Of a DNA stretch of 64,000 nucleotides, positions 55,582 to 64,000 are shown piece after piece. The translations under genes were made by a program, and so were the position numbers. Every line of letters begins with the position of its first letter. The stretch's first letter is position 1. Origin of the DNA: Holophagales bacterium (GTDB lineage: Bacteria > Acidobacteriota > Thermoanaerobaculia > Multivoradales > Multivoraceae); NCBI GenBank assembly GCA_009836625.1, contig VXVC01000012.1, positions 546,847 through 610,846 on the forward strand, written 5' to 3'. A model generated the notes under the pieces. That model saw nothing but the letters and a program-made list of their open reading frames with translations, did no database searches and was not told the origin of the DNA.

Positions 55582-56850
55582 ATGAACCTGACCCAACCTC
55601 TGGACCGCCGTACCTTCCTGCGCGCCTCGGGCGTCGCTCTCGCGCTACCGATGCTCGAGTCGATGACCCCGAGGCTGGTCCATGCCGCCGCCGCCGGTCC
55701 CAGGCGGATGGTCAACATCTGCAACACGCTCGGCCTCTACAAGGAGGCCTGGTTCCCGGAGGCAGCCGGTGCGGCCTGGGAGACCACGGAGTACCTCTCC
55801 CTTCTCGAGAAGCACCGGCAGAACTTCACCCTGTTCACGGGGTTCTCGCACGAGGAGCAGACGGGCCGGCAGCCGCACAACTCGGAGATCACGTTCCTGA
55901 CGGCGGCCCGGCGGCCCGGCCTGGACGGCTTCCGAAACACGATCTCGATGGACCAGGTGGTCGCGAACCATCTCGGGTACACGACCCGGTTCCCGTCCGT
56001 GGTGCTGGGCACGGCGTCGCCGCAGAGCCAGTCCTACACCAGCAGCGGGGCCATGGTGCCGGCGGAGACGAGTCCGGCGAACCTGTTCCGCCAGTTGTTC
56101 CTGCAGGGGACGCCTGAGGAAGTCGAACGCGAGAAACAGAGCCTGAACGACGGAGGCAGCATCCTGGACCGGCTCAAGTCGCAGACTTCGGCACTCCGCC
56201 GCCGGGTAAGCATGGCCGATCAGGTGAAGCTGGACTCCTACTTCAACGCGGTGCGGACTGCCGAACTCGACCTGGCCGAGGTCAAGGCCTGGCAGCAGAA
56301 GCCGAAGCCGGTTGTCGACGCGGAACCGCCCGTCGACATCCCGTCGCGCTCCGACCTGATCGGTCGGATCAAGCTGATGTTCCGGATGATCCCGCTGATC
56401 CTGGAGACCGACTCGTCACGGGTCGTCAGCCTGATGATCCAGGATCACGGCGTGGTGATCGACGTGCCGGGCGTCAACTTCGACCAGCACAGCCTGTCCC
56501 ATCATGGCCAGGATCCGGCGAAGATCGCGCAGCTCAAGAAGATCGAGACCGAGATCGTCGAGAGCTTCGACGATCTGCTGGTCGATCTGGGCGAACGCAG
56601 CGATGGCAACGGCTCGCTGCTCGACAACACGGCGGTGCTGTTCGGCAGCAACCTCGGCAACGCGAACTCCCACGAACCGAAGGATCTGCCGATCCTGGTG
56701 GCGGGCGGAGGCTTCGGCCACGGCCAGCACATCGTCCACGAAGGCAGGCACAACGCGCCGCTCTGCAATCTGTACGTGACCCTGCTCCAGTCGATGGGCG
56801 TGGAGACGGACTCGTTCGGTCAGAGCACCGGCACGCTGATCTGGGCTTAG
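55582..56850 (+). CDS. DUF1552 family protein with Tat-type signal
   Basis: 422 residues. The N-terminus has a twin-arginine-like signal (DRRTFLRASGVALALPML), predicting export in folded form. The body matches DUF1552 proteins: RMVNICNTLGLYKEAWFP, FTLFTGFSHE, SLMIQDHGVVIDVPGVNFDQHSLSH and LPILVAGGGFGHGQHI. Several conserved His/Asp residues suggest a metal-dependent hydrolase or phosphatase-like fold, but activity is not known. It starts 2 bp after the DUF1592 stop, so the two are clearly an operon. Confidence 0.9.
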   Translation: MNLTQPLDRRTFLRASGVALALPMLESMTPRLVHAAAAGPRRMVNICNTLGLYKEAWFPEAAGAAWETTEYLSLLEKHRQNFTLFTGFSHEEQTGRQPHNSEITFLTAARRPGLDGFRNTISMDQVVANHLGYTTRFPSVVLGTASPQSQSYTSSGAMVPAETSPANLFRQLFLQGTPEEVEREKQSLNDGGSILDRLKSQTSALRRRVSMADQVKLDSYFNAVRTAELDLAEVKAWQQKPKPVVDAEPPVDIPSRSDLIGRIKLMFRMIPLILETDSSRVVSLMIQDHGVVIDVPGVNFDQHSLSHHGQDPAKIAQLKKIETEIVESFDDLLVDLGERSDGNGSLLDNTAVLFGSNLGNANSHEPKDLPILVAGGGFGHGQHIVHEGRHNAPLCNLYVTLLQSMGVETDSFGQSTGTLIWA

Positions 56851-56882
56851 ATCAGCCGAGGCGCACGGCGCCGGAAGATCGG

Positions 56883-58181
56883 TTAGCGAGCTGATCTCGC
56901 TTGCCGAAGCCGGTCGACTTCCACGCCTTCGAGTCCGGCAAGGTCGCCAGCGCTGTGCTGTACCTTGAGCACGGCCGCGACGATGTCGTCGACTTCGGCC
57001 GCCGTGCCGAGCAGGAACTGGTGGGGCAGCCAGACGGACTCCCGGTAGGCGGCGCGCTCGGCGTTCGGACAGTCCGCTGCCGGCGCGGCCGCCAGCGCCG
57101 CGCTCCACGTCGGGTAGCGGGTCGGGTCCGGGCGAAGAAGTTCGCTCACGGGCAGTGACTCGTAGAAACGGCCGTCGGCCGGCACGCCTTCGGCTTCGAG
57201 GGCCGCGACGAAGACGTCCCGGTCGATGCCGGCAAACGCGTCGCCGTCGAAGCGGAAGACGAACTGGTAGATGGCCTGGGTCGTCACCCGGTCGTCGATC
57301 CGGAGATTGGTGAGACCGTCGATGTCCTCGATCGCGGCTTGCAGGCGCCGGGCGTTGGCGGCGCGGGTGTCGTGCTGGTGGTCGAGCCGCGCGAGCTGGA
57401 CTTCGAGGATTGCAGCCTGCAGGTCAGTCAGCCGGTAGTTGTGGCCGACGACCGCGGCGTGCTGTGCGGCTTCGGGGCGCTGGCGGCCGCAGTTCACCAG
57501 GGCGTGGAGGCGGTCGAGAATCGCATCGTCCGAGGTCGTCACGATGCCGCCCTCGCCGGCCGTCATCAGCTTCGAGGTCTGGAAGCTGAAGGAGCCGGCA
57601 TCGCCCCAGGAACCGACGCCGCGACCGCGCCAGCGGGCGCCGTGAGCGTGGGCGCAGTCCTCGAGCACTGCCAGTCCATGCTTCCCGGCGAGCGAGCCGA
57701 TCGCGTCCAGGTCGGCCACGGTCATCGCCAGGTGCACCGGGACGATTGCCTGGGTGCGCTCGGTCACCAGTGCCGCCGCCGACTCCACATCGAGGCACCA
57801 GGTTTCCGGGTCGATGTCGGCGAACACAGGTACGCAGCCCGCGAACAGGGCGGCCGAGGCGGTCGCCTCGAAGGTGTAGGCCGGAACGATGACCTCGGCG
57901 CCCGGTTCGACGCCCATCGCCTGCAGCGCGACTTCGAGCGAGACCGTGCCGTTCGCCACGCACAGGGCGTGTTCGCAGTCGTGGCGTTCGGCGAAGGCGG
58001 CGGCGAAGGCGGCCGCGCGCTCGTTCGGCAGCGGGAATCCGCCCCAGTCGCCGTCCCGGAGCGCCGCGATCAGGGCCCGCTCTTCTTCGGCGCCGCGTGC
58101 CGGCCATTGAGGCCACGCCTTGTCGCGGACCGGAGTGCCGCCGAGCAGGGCGAGCTTGGTGGAGGATCCGTGGCCGGCCAC
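56883..58181 (-). CDS. DegT/DnrJ/EryC1/StrS-family PLP aminotransferase
   Basis: A 432-residue sugar or cyclitol aminotransferase-type enzyme. Motifs are CVANGTVSLEVALQAMGVEPG, VIVPAYTFEATASAAL, VLEDCAHAHGARW and the PLP lysine in FSFQTSKLMTAGEGG. Family members transaminate keto-sugars or make 3-amino-5-hydroxybenzoate; the substrate here is unknown. The GTG start lies 9 bp after the ribokinase-like gene, in the same operon as the ABC-2 exporter. Confidence 0.92.
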   Translation of the reverse strand: MAGHGSSTKLALLGGTPVRDKAWPQWPARGAEEERALIAALRDGDWGGFPLPNERAAAFAAAFAERHDCEHALCVANGTVSLEVALQAMGVEPGAEVIVPAYTFEATASAALFAGCVPVFADIDPETWCLDVESAAALVTERTQAIVPVHLAMTVADLDAIGSLAGKHGLAVLEDCAHAHGARWRGRGVGSWGDAGSFSFQTSKLMTAGEGGIVTTSDDAILDRLHALVNCGRQRPEAAQHAAVVGHNYRLTDLQAAILEVQLARLDHQHDTRAANARRLQAAIEDIDGLTNLRIDDRVTTQAIYQFVFRFDGDAFAGIDRDVFVAALEAEGVPADGRFYESLPVSELLRPDPTRYPTWSAALAAAPAADCPNAERAAYRESVWLPHQFLLGTAAEVDDIVAAVLKVQHSAGDLAGLEGVEVDRLRQARSAR

Positions 58182-58190
58182 GCGGCGACG

Positions 58191-59114
58191 CTACCAGCGA
58201 GCGAAGGAGGTCTGCGTGCCGTGCCTGGTCACGGAGTCGCTGGCGTAGCGGACGCCGAAGGCCGCGGCCTGCCGGCTGTCCGAGGTGGCAAGCAGGCCGG
58301 CGGCGAAAGCGCCGTTGAAGGCGTCGCCGGCGCCGGTCGTGTCGACCGCGTCGACCTGCGGTGCGGGGATCAACTCCGGCGGTGACTCCGGCTTTGCGAC
58401 CAGGACGCCGGCCGGGCCCAGGGTCAGGATCGCGCCGCGGTAGCCGAGCCTGAGCAACTCGGCCGCGGCGTCGGCGGCGCTGTCGGCATCGATCCGCTCG
58501 CCGGTCCGGCCCAACAGTACCCCGCACTCCACTTCGTTCGGTGTGACCCAGTCGACGTGCCGGGGATCGAGCGCCGGATCGCTCGCCTCGTCGATGGGCG
58601 CCGGGTTCCAGATCACCGGCACGCCGGCACCGTGAGCGCGTTCGACGGCGCTCCGGACACCGTCTGCCGGGGTTTCGTTCTGGATCAGCAGCAGCCCCGC
58701 CTCCTCGATCGGCGCCGCCGCCAGCGCGTCCGCGGTCAGCCGGCTGTTCGCCCCCGGGGAGTTCATGATCCGGTTGTCGCCGGTGGCGGCCTCGACCCAG
58801 ACGACTGAGAGACCCGTGTGGCAGTCGTCGAGGACGAGGAGATAGCGGGTGTCGATTCCGTCTTCCTCAAAGGTCCGCCGTTGGGCCGCGAAGTGGGCGT
58901 CGTTGCCGACCGCGCCACCGAAGAGAACGGGCGGTGCGGCGTGGCCGAGCGCGCCGCGGCACCGGACCGTCGCCACCGCCTGGTTGGCGCCCTTGCCGCC
59001 GCAGGATTCGAACAGTTCGGCGCCTGTGATCGTCTCGCCCTGCCGGGGCAGCCTCGGATGCCTGAAGATGAGGTCGTAGTTGACCGAGCCGATGACGAGC
59101 AGGGGGCCGGCCAA
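58191..59114 (-). CDS. PfkB-family carbohydrate kinase (ribokinase-like)
   Basis: A 307-residue sugar kinase. The N-terminal signature FESCGGKGANQAVATVRCRG and C-terminal DTTGAGDAFNGAF, with the catalytic Asp, are both intact, and IWNPAPIDEASDP is ribokinase-like. It phosphorylates ribose or a related sugar using ATP. The TTG start at 59114 lies 4 bp after the ABC-2 permease stop. It could serve the ribose-type importer 35 kb away, but nothing in the sequence links them directly. Confidence 0.9.
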   Translation of the reverse strand: MAGPLLVIGSVNYDLIFRHPRLPRQGETITGAELFESCGGKGANQAVATVRCRGALGHAAPPVLFGGAVGNDAHFAAQRRTFEEDGIDTRYLLVLDDCHTGLSVVWVEAATGDNRIMNSPGANSRLTADALAAAPIEEAGLLLIQNETPADGVRSAVERAHGAGVPVIWNPAPIDEASDPALDPRHVDWVTPNEVECGVLLGRTGERIDADSAADAAAELLRLGYRGAILTLGPAGVLVAKPESPPELIPAPQVDAVDTTGAGDAFNGAFAAGLLATSDSRQAAAFGVRYASDSVTRHGTQTSFARW

Positions 59115-59118
59115 GAGC

Positions 59119-60399
59119 TCAGCCCGTGTCCCAGCGCAGGCGCGTGGCGCCGATCGAAAAGGCGAGGACCCCGATGGCCACCAGAACGGCGCAGGGCAAC
59201 AGCATCTCGCTCAGCGTGAAGCCGCGCCAGATCGCGCCCTCGTACGCTATGAGCGTCCACTTCATCGGGCTGATGTTGCCGAGGGTCTGCATCCACTCCG
59301 GCATCAGGAACAGGGGCACCATGCCGCCGCCGAGCATGGTGAAGGGGAGCGCGATGCCCCATCCGACTCCGGCGGCCGCCTGTTCCGTGCGACCGATGAC
59401 GCTGAGGACCATCATGATGCCGCAGAAGCAGATCGAACCGCAGAGAAGGGCCAGAGCGAGAAGCGGATAGGAAGTGGGCGTCACGCCGAACACGGTGATG
59501 CCGAGCGTAATCAGGGCAGAACTGGTGAACAGGGTCGCGCCGAGGCAGGCCAGCCCTTTGGCGGCCAGGAGTTGACGGGCCGTGATCGGTGCCACCAGCA
59601 GCCGCATCAGCGTGCCTCGGCTCCGTTCGATCGCGATCGACATGCTGAAGGACACGGAACCGCCGATCAGGGTCCAGAGCATGGCCTGCGCGAAGGAGGT
59701 GGCGTAGGAGTTGGTGGGTCCACGTCTCTGCGCCTGGACCTGGGTCTGTTCGATCTCGAGTGGAGGGCCGAATCCGCCGGTCGCGCCCGTGGTGACCGAG
59801 CCCAGCCCGGCTTCGTCGATCAGCACCGGAATGCGCGGGATCTGGTCGAGAACGTTCAGGAGGTCGTCACGGGCCTCCGAGGGAGGGCTGAACTCCTCGA
59901 TCAGGCGCCGGTTCTGCTCGTTCGTTACGGACATGCGGGACGGATCGCTCATGAACGCCTGCAGTTCGGCTCCGGCCGCTTCGAGCAGGACGCCGCGGAC
60001 CATCCCGGCGGCGGCGAACTGCGTTGGATCGACGCTCATCTCGACTTCGGGTGTCGCCACGAAGGGATTGTCCAGGGCGGCCCCGAACCCGGGCCTCAAG
60101 GTGACCAGGACGGCGGTCTGGCCCCGGCGCACCTGTTCCAGCGCCTGGTCGCCTGGAATCCGCTCGATGGCGAGTCCGCCGGCGGCCTCGAGCCGCCCGA
60201 CGAAGCGTGCTGAACCGGCGGTCCTGTCCGCGTCGACGAGGGCGATCGGAATGCTCGCCGGTCCGCGGCTAAGGCCGGCGAACATGGCGCCGAAGAAGAT
60301 CGCCATCATCAACGGGAAGAAGATCGTGAAGAAGAAGCCCAGCTTGTCGCGGAAGAGGATGTGGATGTCCTTCGCGGCCATGGCGACGATCTTGTTCAC
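59119..60399 (-). CDS. ABC-2 type transporter permease
   Basis: 426 residues. An N-terminal helix (about 18-45) is followed by an extracytoplasmic domain of about 190 residues and then five more membrane helices (about 235-420) with ERSRGTLMRLLVAPITARQLLAAK and LPEWMQTLGNISPMKWTLIAYEGAI style motifs. This is the typical layout of YhfA/NodJ-like ABC-2 exporters. It pairs with the ATPase gene 18 bp upstream. The substrate is unknown. Confidence 0.91.
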   Translation of the reverse strand: MNKIVAMAAKDIHILFRDKLGFFFTIFFPLMMAIFFGAMFAGLSRGPASIPIALVDADRTAGSARFVGRLEAAGGLAIERIPGDQALEQVRRGQTAVLVTLRPGFGAALDNPFVATPEVEMSVDPTQFAAAGMVRGVLLEAAGAELQAFMSDPSRMSVTNEQNRRLIEEFSPPSEARDDLLNVLDQIPRIPVLIDEAGLGSVTTGATGGFGPPLEIEQTQVQAQRRGPTNSYATSFAQAMLWTLIGGSVSFSMSIAIERSRGTLMRLLVAPITARQLLAAKGLACLGATLFTSSALITLGITVFGVTPTSYPLLALALLCGSICFCGIMMVLSVIGRTEQAAAGVGWGIALPFTMLGGGMVPLFLMPEWMQTLGNISPMKWTLIAYEGAIWRGFTLSEMLLPCAVLVAIGVLAFSIGATRLRWDTG

Positions 60400-60417
60400 G
60401 TTGTGCTCCTGGCGGGC

Positions 60418-61272
60418 CTAGTCCCGCAGCGCCCTGCCGGTGAGGTTGAGAAAGACCGTTTCCAGATCCGGCGGGAGGTACTGGAAGTGATCCACCGCCT
60501 GCCTGGCCTGGAGTTCGGCGAGCGTTCCGAGCGGATCGGTCGTCTCGTGGCGTGACTCGCCGTCGCCGGTCCGGACCACCAGGTTGCCGGGACCGCCATG
60601 GGCCGTGATCAGTGCCGGCACCGTGTCGAGCGCCATCAACCGGCCCCGGTCGAGAATCGCGACCCGGTCGCAGAGACGCTGGGCCTCCTCCATGTAGTGG
60701 GTCGTGTAGACGACCTGTTTACCTTCGTCCCGGAGCTGTTCGACGCGCTCGAAGATCGCGTTCCTCGATTGGGGATCCACGCCGACGGTCGGCTCATCGA
60801 GCAGCACGAGTTCCGGGTCGTGGATGATCGCGACTGCCAGGTTGAGTCGCCGCTGCATGCCGCCGGAGTACTTGGAGACCACCTTCTTCCCGACGTCCAC
60901 AAGGTCGGCGAAGTCGAGGCAGGCGGCGACCCGCTCTTCCAGGTCGGATCCCCGGAGACCGTGCAGCCGGCCGAAGAAACGCAGGTTGTCGGCGCCGCTG
61001 ATCTGCTCATAAAGAGCGATGGACTGCGGCGCCAGGCCCAGCGATCTCCGATTCTCCGCGTCGCGGGGGTTCCGGTCGAAGGCCTCGTCCGCGAAACGGA
61101 CGACCCCTTCGTCCGGCTCGAGCAGACCGACCGCCATGTTGATGGCCGTCGTCTTGCCGGCGCCGTTCGGCCCCAGCAGCCCGAACACTTCGCCGGCCTC
61201 CAGTTCGAACGACAGGTCGTCGACCGCGCGCAGGTCGCCGAAGCACTTGCTGACATGGTCGAACACGAGCAT
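60418..61272 (-). CDS. ABC-2 type transporter ATP-binding protein
   Basis: A 284-residue ATPase with Walker A LLGPNGAGKTT, signature YSGGMQRR, Walker B LVLLDEPTVGVDPQSR and H-loop VYTTHYMEEAQRL. The C-terminal tail (LPPDLETVFLNLTGRALRD) is typical of drug/lipid export ATPases of the CcmA/DrrA type. It is first in an operon with the permease, a PfkB kinase and a DegT aminotransferase. The ATG at 61272 has no strong Shine-Dalgarno. Confidence 0.93.
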   Translation of the reverse strand: MLVFDHVSKCFGDLRAVDDLSFELEAGEVFGLLGPNGAGKTTAINMAVGLLEPDEGVVRFADEAFDRNPRDAENRRSLGLAPQSIALYEQISGADNLRFFGRLHGLRGSDLEERVAACLDFADLVDVGKKVVSKYSGGMQRRLNLAVAIIHDPELVLLDEPTVGVDPQSRNAIFERVEQLRDEGKQVVYTTHYMEEAQRLCDRVAILDRGRLMALDTVPALITAHGGPGNLVVRTGDGESRHETTDPLGTLAELQARQAVDHFQYLPPDLETVFLNLTGRALRD

Positions 61273-61318
61273 TGGCTGTCAGGTTGCTGTTACGCAACGC
61301 CGCGGCGCTTGTTTCGCG

Positions 61319-61354
61319 GGATCGCGATCCGGCGGGCGCGTGACGGCGCCGTCA
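61319..61354. repeat. Two perfect palindromes near the end of the UPF0173 gene
   Basis: GGATCGCGATCC (61319-61330) and TGACGGCGCCGTCA (61341-61354) are perfect palindromes. The second includes the stop codon of the UPF0173 gene, so it may act as a transcript end. No T-tract follows. Confidence 0.4.
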
Positions 61355-62020
61355 GATGGCGAGCGTATCGCCCGACGCCATGACCTTGACCTCGACGCCG
61401 GCCGGGGCGAAAGCGGCCGGGTCCTGCGCGATCGGGGGCCACGTGTTGTAGTGGATCGGGATCGCTACCGGTGCACCGACCAGTTCGGCCGCCTTCGTTG
61501 CCAGTTCCGGACCCATCGTGAAGCGGTCGCCGATCGGTACGCAGGCGGCGTCCGGCCTGTAGATCTCGCCGATCAGCTTCATGTCGCCGAAGAGCCCCGT
61601 GTCGCCGCAGTGGTAGACGGTCTTTCCGCCCATGTGGACGACGAGTCCGCACGGCATCCCCATGTAGCGGCCTTCGTACGACGACGAATGGAAGGCGTGG
61701 GTGAACGCGACCCAGCCGAACTCCGTGTCGATCCGACCGCCCGGGTTGCCGGGATTCACGTTGTCGTGCCCTTGTTCCTGCAGGTAGTTGCACATCTCGA
61801 ACGCTGCGATCACGTTGGCGTTGTTGGCCCGGGCGATCGCCAGGGTGTCGCCGAAGTGGTCCGCGTGGCCGTGGGTCAGGGCGATGGCGTCGCACTTCAC
61901 GTCTCCGGCCGCCATCGTCGCCACCGGGTTGCCGGTGAGAAAGGGATCGACCGCGAGCGTGTGGTTGCCGTCGCTCATCAGGAAGCCGGAGTGGCCGAGG
62001 AACGTGAGTTCGAGTGTCAT
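61352..62020 (-). CDS. UPF0173 metallo-beta-lactamase-fold hydrolase
   Basis: 222 residues of the UPF0173 family of metal-dependent hydrolases. The zinc motif is LTHGHADHFGD, with further ligands in TVYHCGDTGLFGD and IPIHYNTWPPIAQ. LTFLGHSGFLMSDG is the typical start. The substrate is unknown. GAGAGGA lies about 9 nt before the ATG. It follows the ferredoxin gene by 28 bp on the same strand. Confidence 0.93.
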   Translation of the reverse strand: MTLELTFLGHSGFLMSDGNHTLAVDPFLTGNPVATMAAGDVKCDAIALTHGHADHFGDTLAIARANNANVIAAFEMCNYLQEQGHDNVNPGNPGGRIDTEFGWVAFTHAFHSSSYEGRYMGMPCGLVVHMGGKTVYHCGDTGLFGDMKLIGEIYRPDAACVPIGDRFTMGPELATKAAELVGAPVAIPIHYNTWPPIAQDPAAFAPAGVEVKVMASGDTLAI

Positions 62021-62048
62021 GGCGTGATTCCTCTCTTTGGGGGCGGCT

Positions 62049-62372
62049 CTACTCCGCCTGTTCGGCGGGCAGGTGGACGACCAGGCCGTCCAGTTCCTCG
62101 GTCACTCGGATTTGGCAGCTCAGGCGGCTCGTGGGTCGCACGTCGATGCCGTACTCGAGCGTGAACTCCTCCTCGTCGTGGCGGGGGCCGACCGCCTCGA
62201 CCCAGGCCTCGTCGATGTAGACGTGGCAGGTGCTGCAGGAGCAGTTGCCGCCGCAGGCCGCGACGATGCCGTCGACGTTGTTGTCGACCGCGCACTCCAT
62301 GACGGAGTCCCCGATCGGCGCCTCGACCACGCGCGAGCCGCCGTCCTGGTCGATGTAGGTGATCTTCGGCAT
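62049..62372 (-). CDS. [2Fe-2S] ferredoxin, adrenodoxin/ISC type
   Basis: A 107-residue plant/vertebrate-type ferredoxin. The cluster ligands are Cys40, Cys46, Cys49 (ACGGNCSCSTCHVYI) and Cys86 (RLSCQI), with one extra Cys44. The pattern C-x5-C-x2-C matches adrenodoxin and putidaredoxin-like carriers that feed P450s or Fe-S assembly. The ATG at 62372 is chosen because the beta-grasp starts there and G-rich GAGGGGG lies 8 nt upstream. A redox partner is not seen in the window. Confidence 0.93.
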   Translation of the reverse strand: MPKITYIDQDGGSRVVEAPIGDSVMECAVDNNVDGIVAACGGNCSCSTCHVYIDEAWVEAVGPRHDEEEFTLEYGIDVRPTSRLSCQIRVTEELDGLVVHLPAEQAE

Positions 62373-62443
62373 CTTGCCCGCCCCCTCGTCGCCATGGGGC
62401 ACTGCCGGCCGCCCGGTCGGGCCGACGGACGGGGAGTCTATTC

Positions 62444-62459
62444 GACCGGCCGGCCGGTC
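62444..62459. repeat. 16-bp perfect palindrome at a gene end
   Basis: GACCGGCCGGCCGGTC reads the same on both strands and ends inside the stop codon of the alpha/beta hydrolase gene. It could be a terminator stem or a protein-binding site. No T-tract follows, and the tandem CCGG units may simply be low-complexity GC sequence. Confidence 0.4.
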
Positions 62460-63903
62460 AGTCCACGAACCGCTCGGCGATCCAGCTTCCGATCAGACCG
62501 AGAACTTCCGGCGCCATCGTCTCTTCGATCTGCGCGTACTCGGCGGGGGAACCGGTGCGCGCGGTCTGGAACAGGTGGTTCATGTCGGCAAAGCGGCGAA
62601 TCGTGACGTCCTGGTTGCCGGACGCGGCGAGCGCAGCCTCCATGGCGGACTGATTCTGATTGGCGTCGACCTGGGTGTCCTTGCCGCCGAACAGGGCCAG
62701 TGTCGGCACCGCGAGTCCTCCCAGGGCAGGCCGCGGGTCGTAACGGATGAAGAACCGGAACCAGGGACTGAGGTTCGACTCGACCGCGGCGGACACGGCG
62801 GTTTCCAGGGCCTCGCCGCTCAGTTGCGCCGTCTCGGGCGATGCGGCCAGTTGCTCGACGACGACCTCCCGCAGGGCGGCTTCCGCCTCCTGTGGCGGCA
62901 TCCCGGAGCCGATGATCTCGAGCGCCCTATCCTGAAGCGCAGCCAGTTCCTCGATCATCTGCGCTGGGGCGCCGTTCGCCGCCGCGATTCGCCGGAGCTG
63001 CTGGCGCAACAGATCGCCGCCGGGCACTCCCGGCCCTGCCAGTAGCACGGCGTACGCGATCGTGCCCGGCTCGACCCGGTTGAGTGCCAGCGGAGCGACG
63101 AGACCGCCTTCGGAGATGCCGATCAGGCCGACCCGTTCCGGGTGGATCCGGTCGTGGCCGCGCAGGAAACGCACGCCGGTCAGAACATCGTTCGCCTTGT
63201 CCCTGGACGTCGATTGCCACGTGCTGCCGGTGGAACCGCCGACGCCGCGATCGTCGACGCGAAGCACCGCGATGCCGAGCCGGGTCAGATGGTCTGCGAG
63301 CACGAGGAAGGGCTTGTGGCCGGCGAGTTCGAGATCGCGGTTCAGGGCGCCGCTGCCGGAGATCAGGAGCGCTGCCGGGACCTTGCCCTCGCCGGGCGGC
63401 AGGGTCAGCGTGCCGGCGATCTTCACGTCGCCGTTCGTGTACTCGACTTCCTCGGCGTCGTAGGGGAAGGGCGGCTTCGGTTCCTGCGGACGCGAGGGCG
63501 CTTCGACTTCGACGGCGTCGCGGCCAAGCTTGAACGGGAGCCGGGCCGGCCCCTGGCGGAACTCGCCCGTGATTTCACCGCCGGAAAGCGTGCCCTCGAA
63601 AGTCGGTTCGCCGGGGACCCCGTTGATCGTGAAGCGGACGCTCTCGCTCTCCACGGCGACGTCGCTGAGCGGCAGGTCGACAGCACCCTGAGCCGGGATG
63701 TCGATCGTGCCCGACCAGGCGCCGTCGGTCTCGGCCAGGTCGACCATGACGACTAGCGGCCCCGTGGGCGCCTCGATCGAACCTTCCCAGTGACCGGAGG
63801 CCTCAGCCGTCTGGGCGGTAAGCGGCGTCACGACAGCAAGCGCTGACGCGATGGCGACAGGCAAGGCTGTCTCTACGATCCGGGGAATGCGGACTGTGAC
63901 CAT
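62458..63903 (-). CDS. Secreted alpha/beta-hydrolase with N-terminal beta domain
   Basis: 481 residues with an export signal (TALPVAIASALAVVTPLTAQ). An N-terminal beta-rich domain (about 35-125) begins GHWEGSIEAPTGPLVVMVDL. A linker leads to an alpha/beta hydrolase (about 145-480): LLISGSGALNRDLEL, VDDRGVGGSTGSTW, nucleophile elbow VGLIGISEGGLVAPL and a late His in FADMNHLFQTARTG. This is the acyl-peptidase/esterase-like group with a fused beta domain. AAGGAG lies 7 nt before the ATG. Substrate unknown. Confidence 0.9.
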   Translation of the reverse strand: MVTVRIPRIVETALPVAIASALAVVTPLTAQTAEASGHWEGSIEAPTGPLVVMVDLAETDGAWSGTIDIPAQGAVDLPLSDVAVESESVRFTINGVPGEPTFEGTLSGGEITGEFRQGPARLPFKLGRDAVEVEAPSRPQEPKPPFPYDAEEVEYTNGDVKIAGTLTLPPGEGKVPAALLISGSGALNRDLELAGHKPFLVLADHLTRLGIAVLRVDDRGVGGSTGSTWQSTSRDKANDVLTGVRFLRGHDRIHPERVGLIGISEGGLVAPLALNRVEPGTIAYAVLLAGPGVPGGDLLRQQLRRIAAANGAPAQMIEELAALQDRALEIIGSGMPPQEAEAALREVVVEQLAASPETAQLSGEALETAVSAAVESNLSPWFRFFIRYDPRPALGGLAVPTLALFGGKDTQVDANQNQSAMEAALAASGNQDVTIRRFADMNHLFQTARTGSPAEYAQIEETMAPEVLGLIGSWIAERFVD

Positions 63904-64000
63904 GGGGACGCTCCTTTCGGTTCCCGGAATCGTAGACGCTCTCCGAGCACTTCGGGTTGCCGTTTCTGACGTGCTAGCGCGACTCTTCGATCCGATACAG

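Overview
The window is high-GC, densely coded bacterial chromosome with about 50 protein genes, no rRNA, tRNA, insertion sequence or CRISPR array that I could recognise, and no gap above 300 bp without a gene. Gene content points to an environmental Gram-negative heterotroph, most likely Acidobacteriota or a near relative. Pointers are the acidobacterial-type VWFA-related protein (47893-49689), the DUF1592/DUF1552 secreted pair, a large TonB-dependent receptor, many exported enzymes and lipoproteins, and a LysW-type amino-acid pathway. The phylum is inferred from gene content only.

Layout. 1-5.9 kb: polyphosphate kinase (5' end cut by the window), an enoyl-CoA hydratase, glycerol kinase with its facilitator, and a DUF2461 protein. 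5.9-13.6 kb: a MutS2-like ATPase, a DEAD-box helicase translationally coupled to a membrane-anchored protein, a secreted repeat-type domain protein, an RRM protein, a carboxylesterase lipoprotein and MsrB. 13.6-24.1 kb: a GrdB-family selenoprotein read through an in-frame UGA, a structured intergenic region, myo-inositol oxygenase, a DcuC/YfcC transporter, a fused dipeptide-type ABC ATPase, a ribose-type sugar ABC importer and an AroE-like dehydrogenase. 24.1-34.2 kb: a lipoprotein, a giant single-chain acyl-CoA carboxylase with unusual domain order, a purine permease, a lipocalin-like secreted protein and an ABC exporter. 34.2-41.1 kb: TonB receptor, GT-C-like membrane protein, pentaheme cytochrome c and a BCCT transporter. 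41.1-46.9 kb: the lysW-lysX-lysY-lysZ-lysJ-lysK operon with promoter, nested-hairpin leader and attenuator-like terminator. 46.9-64 kb: rhodanese and MOSC proteins, the VWFA protein, a Cys-nucleophile hydrolase, an M23 peptidase, the DUF1592/DUF1552 pair, an ABC-2 exporter with ribokinase and aminotransferase, a UPF0173 metallohydrolase, a [2Fe-2S] ferredoxin and a secreted alpha/beta hydrolase.

How they work together. Polyol and sugar use is represented by GlpF/GlpK, myo-inositol oxygenase, the RbsB/A/C-like importer and a PfkB ribokinase. Amino-acid synthesis on the LysW carrier runs through six co-directional genes, four of whose junctions are ATGA overlaps or gaps of 14 bp or less. Redox and sulfur/selenium chemistry is represented by MsrB, the Sec protein, rhodanese, MOSC, the ferredoxin and the cytochrome. 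The two most unusual items are the UGA-containing selenoprotein with a bacterial SECIS-like hairpin, and the nested structured leader with attenuator in front of lysW.
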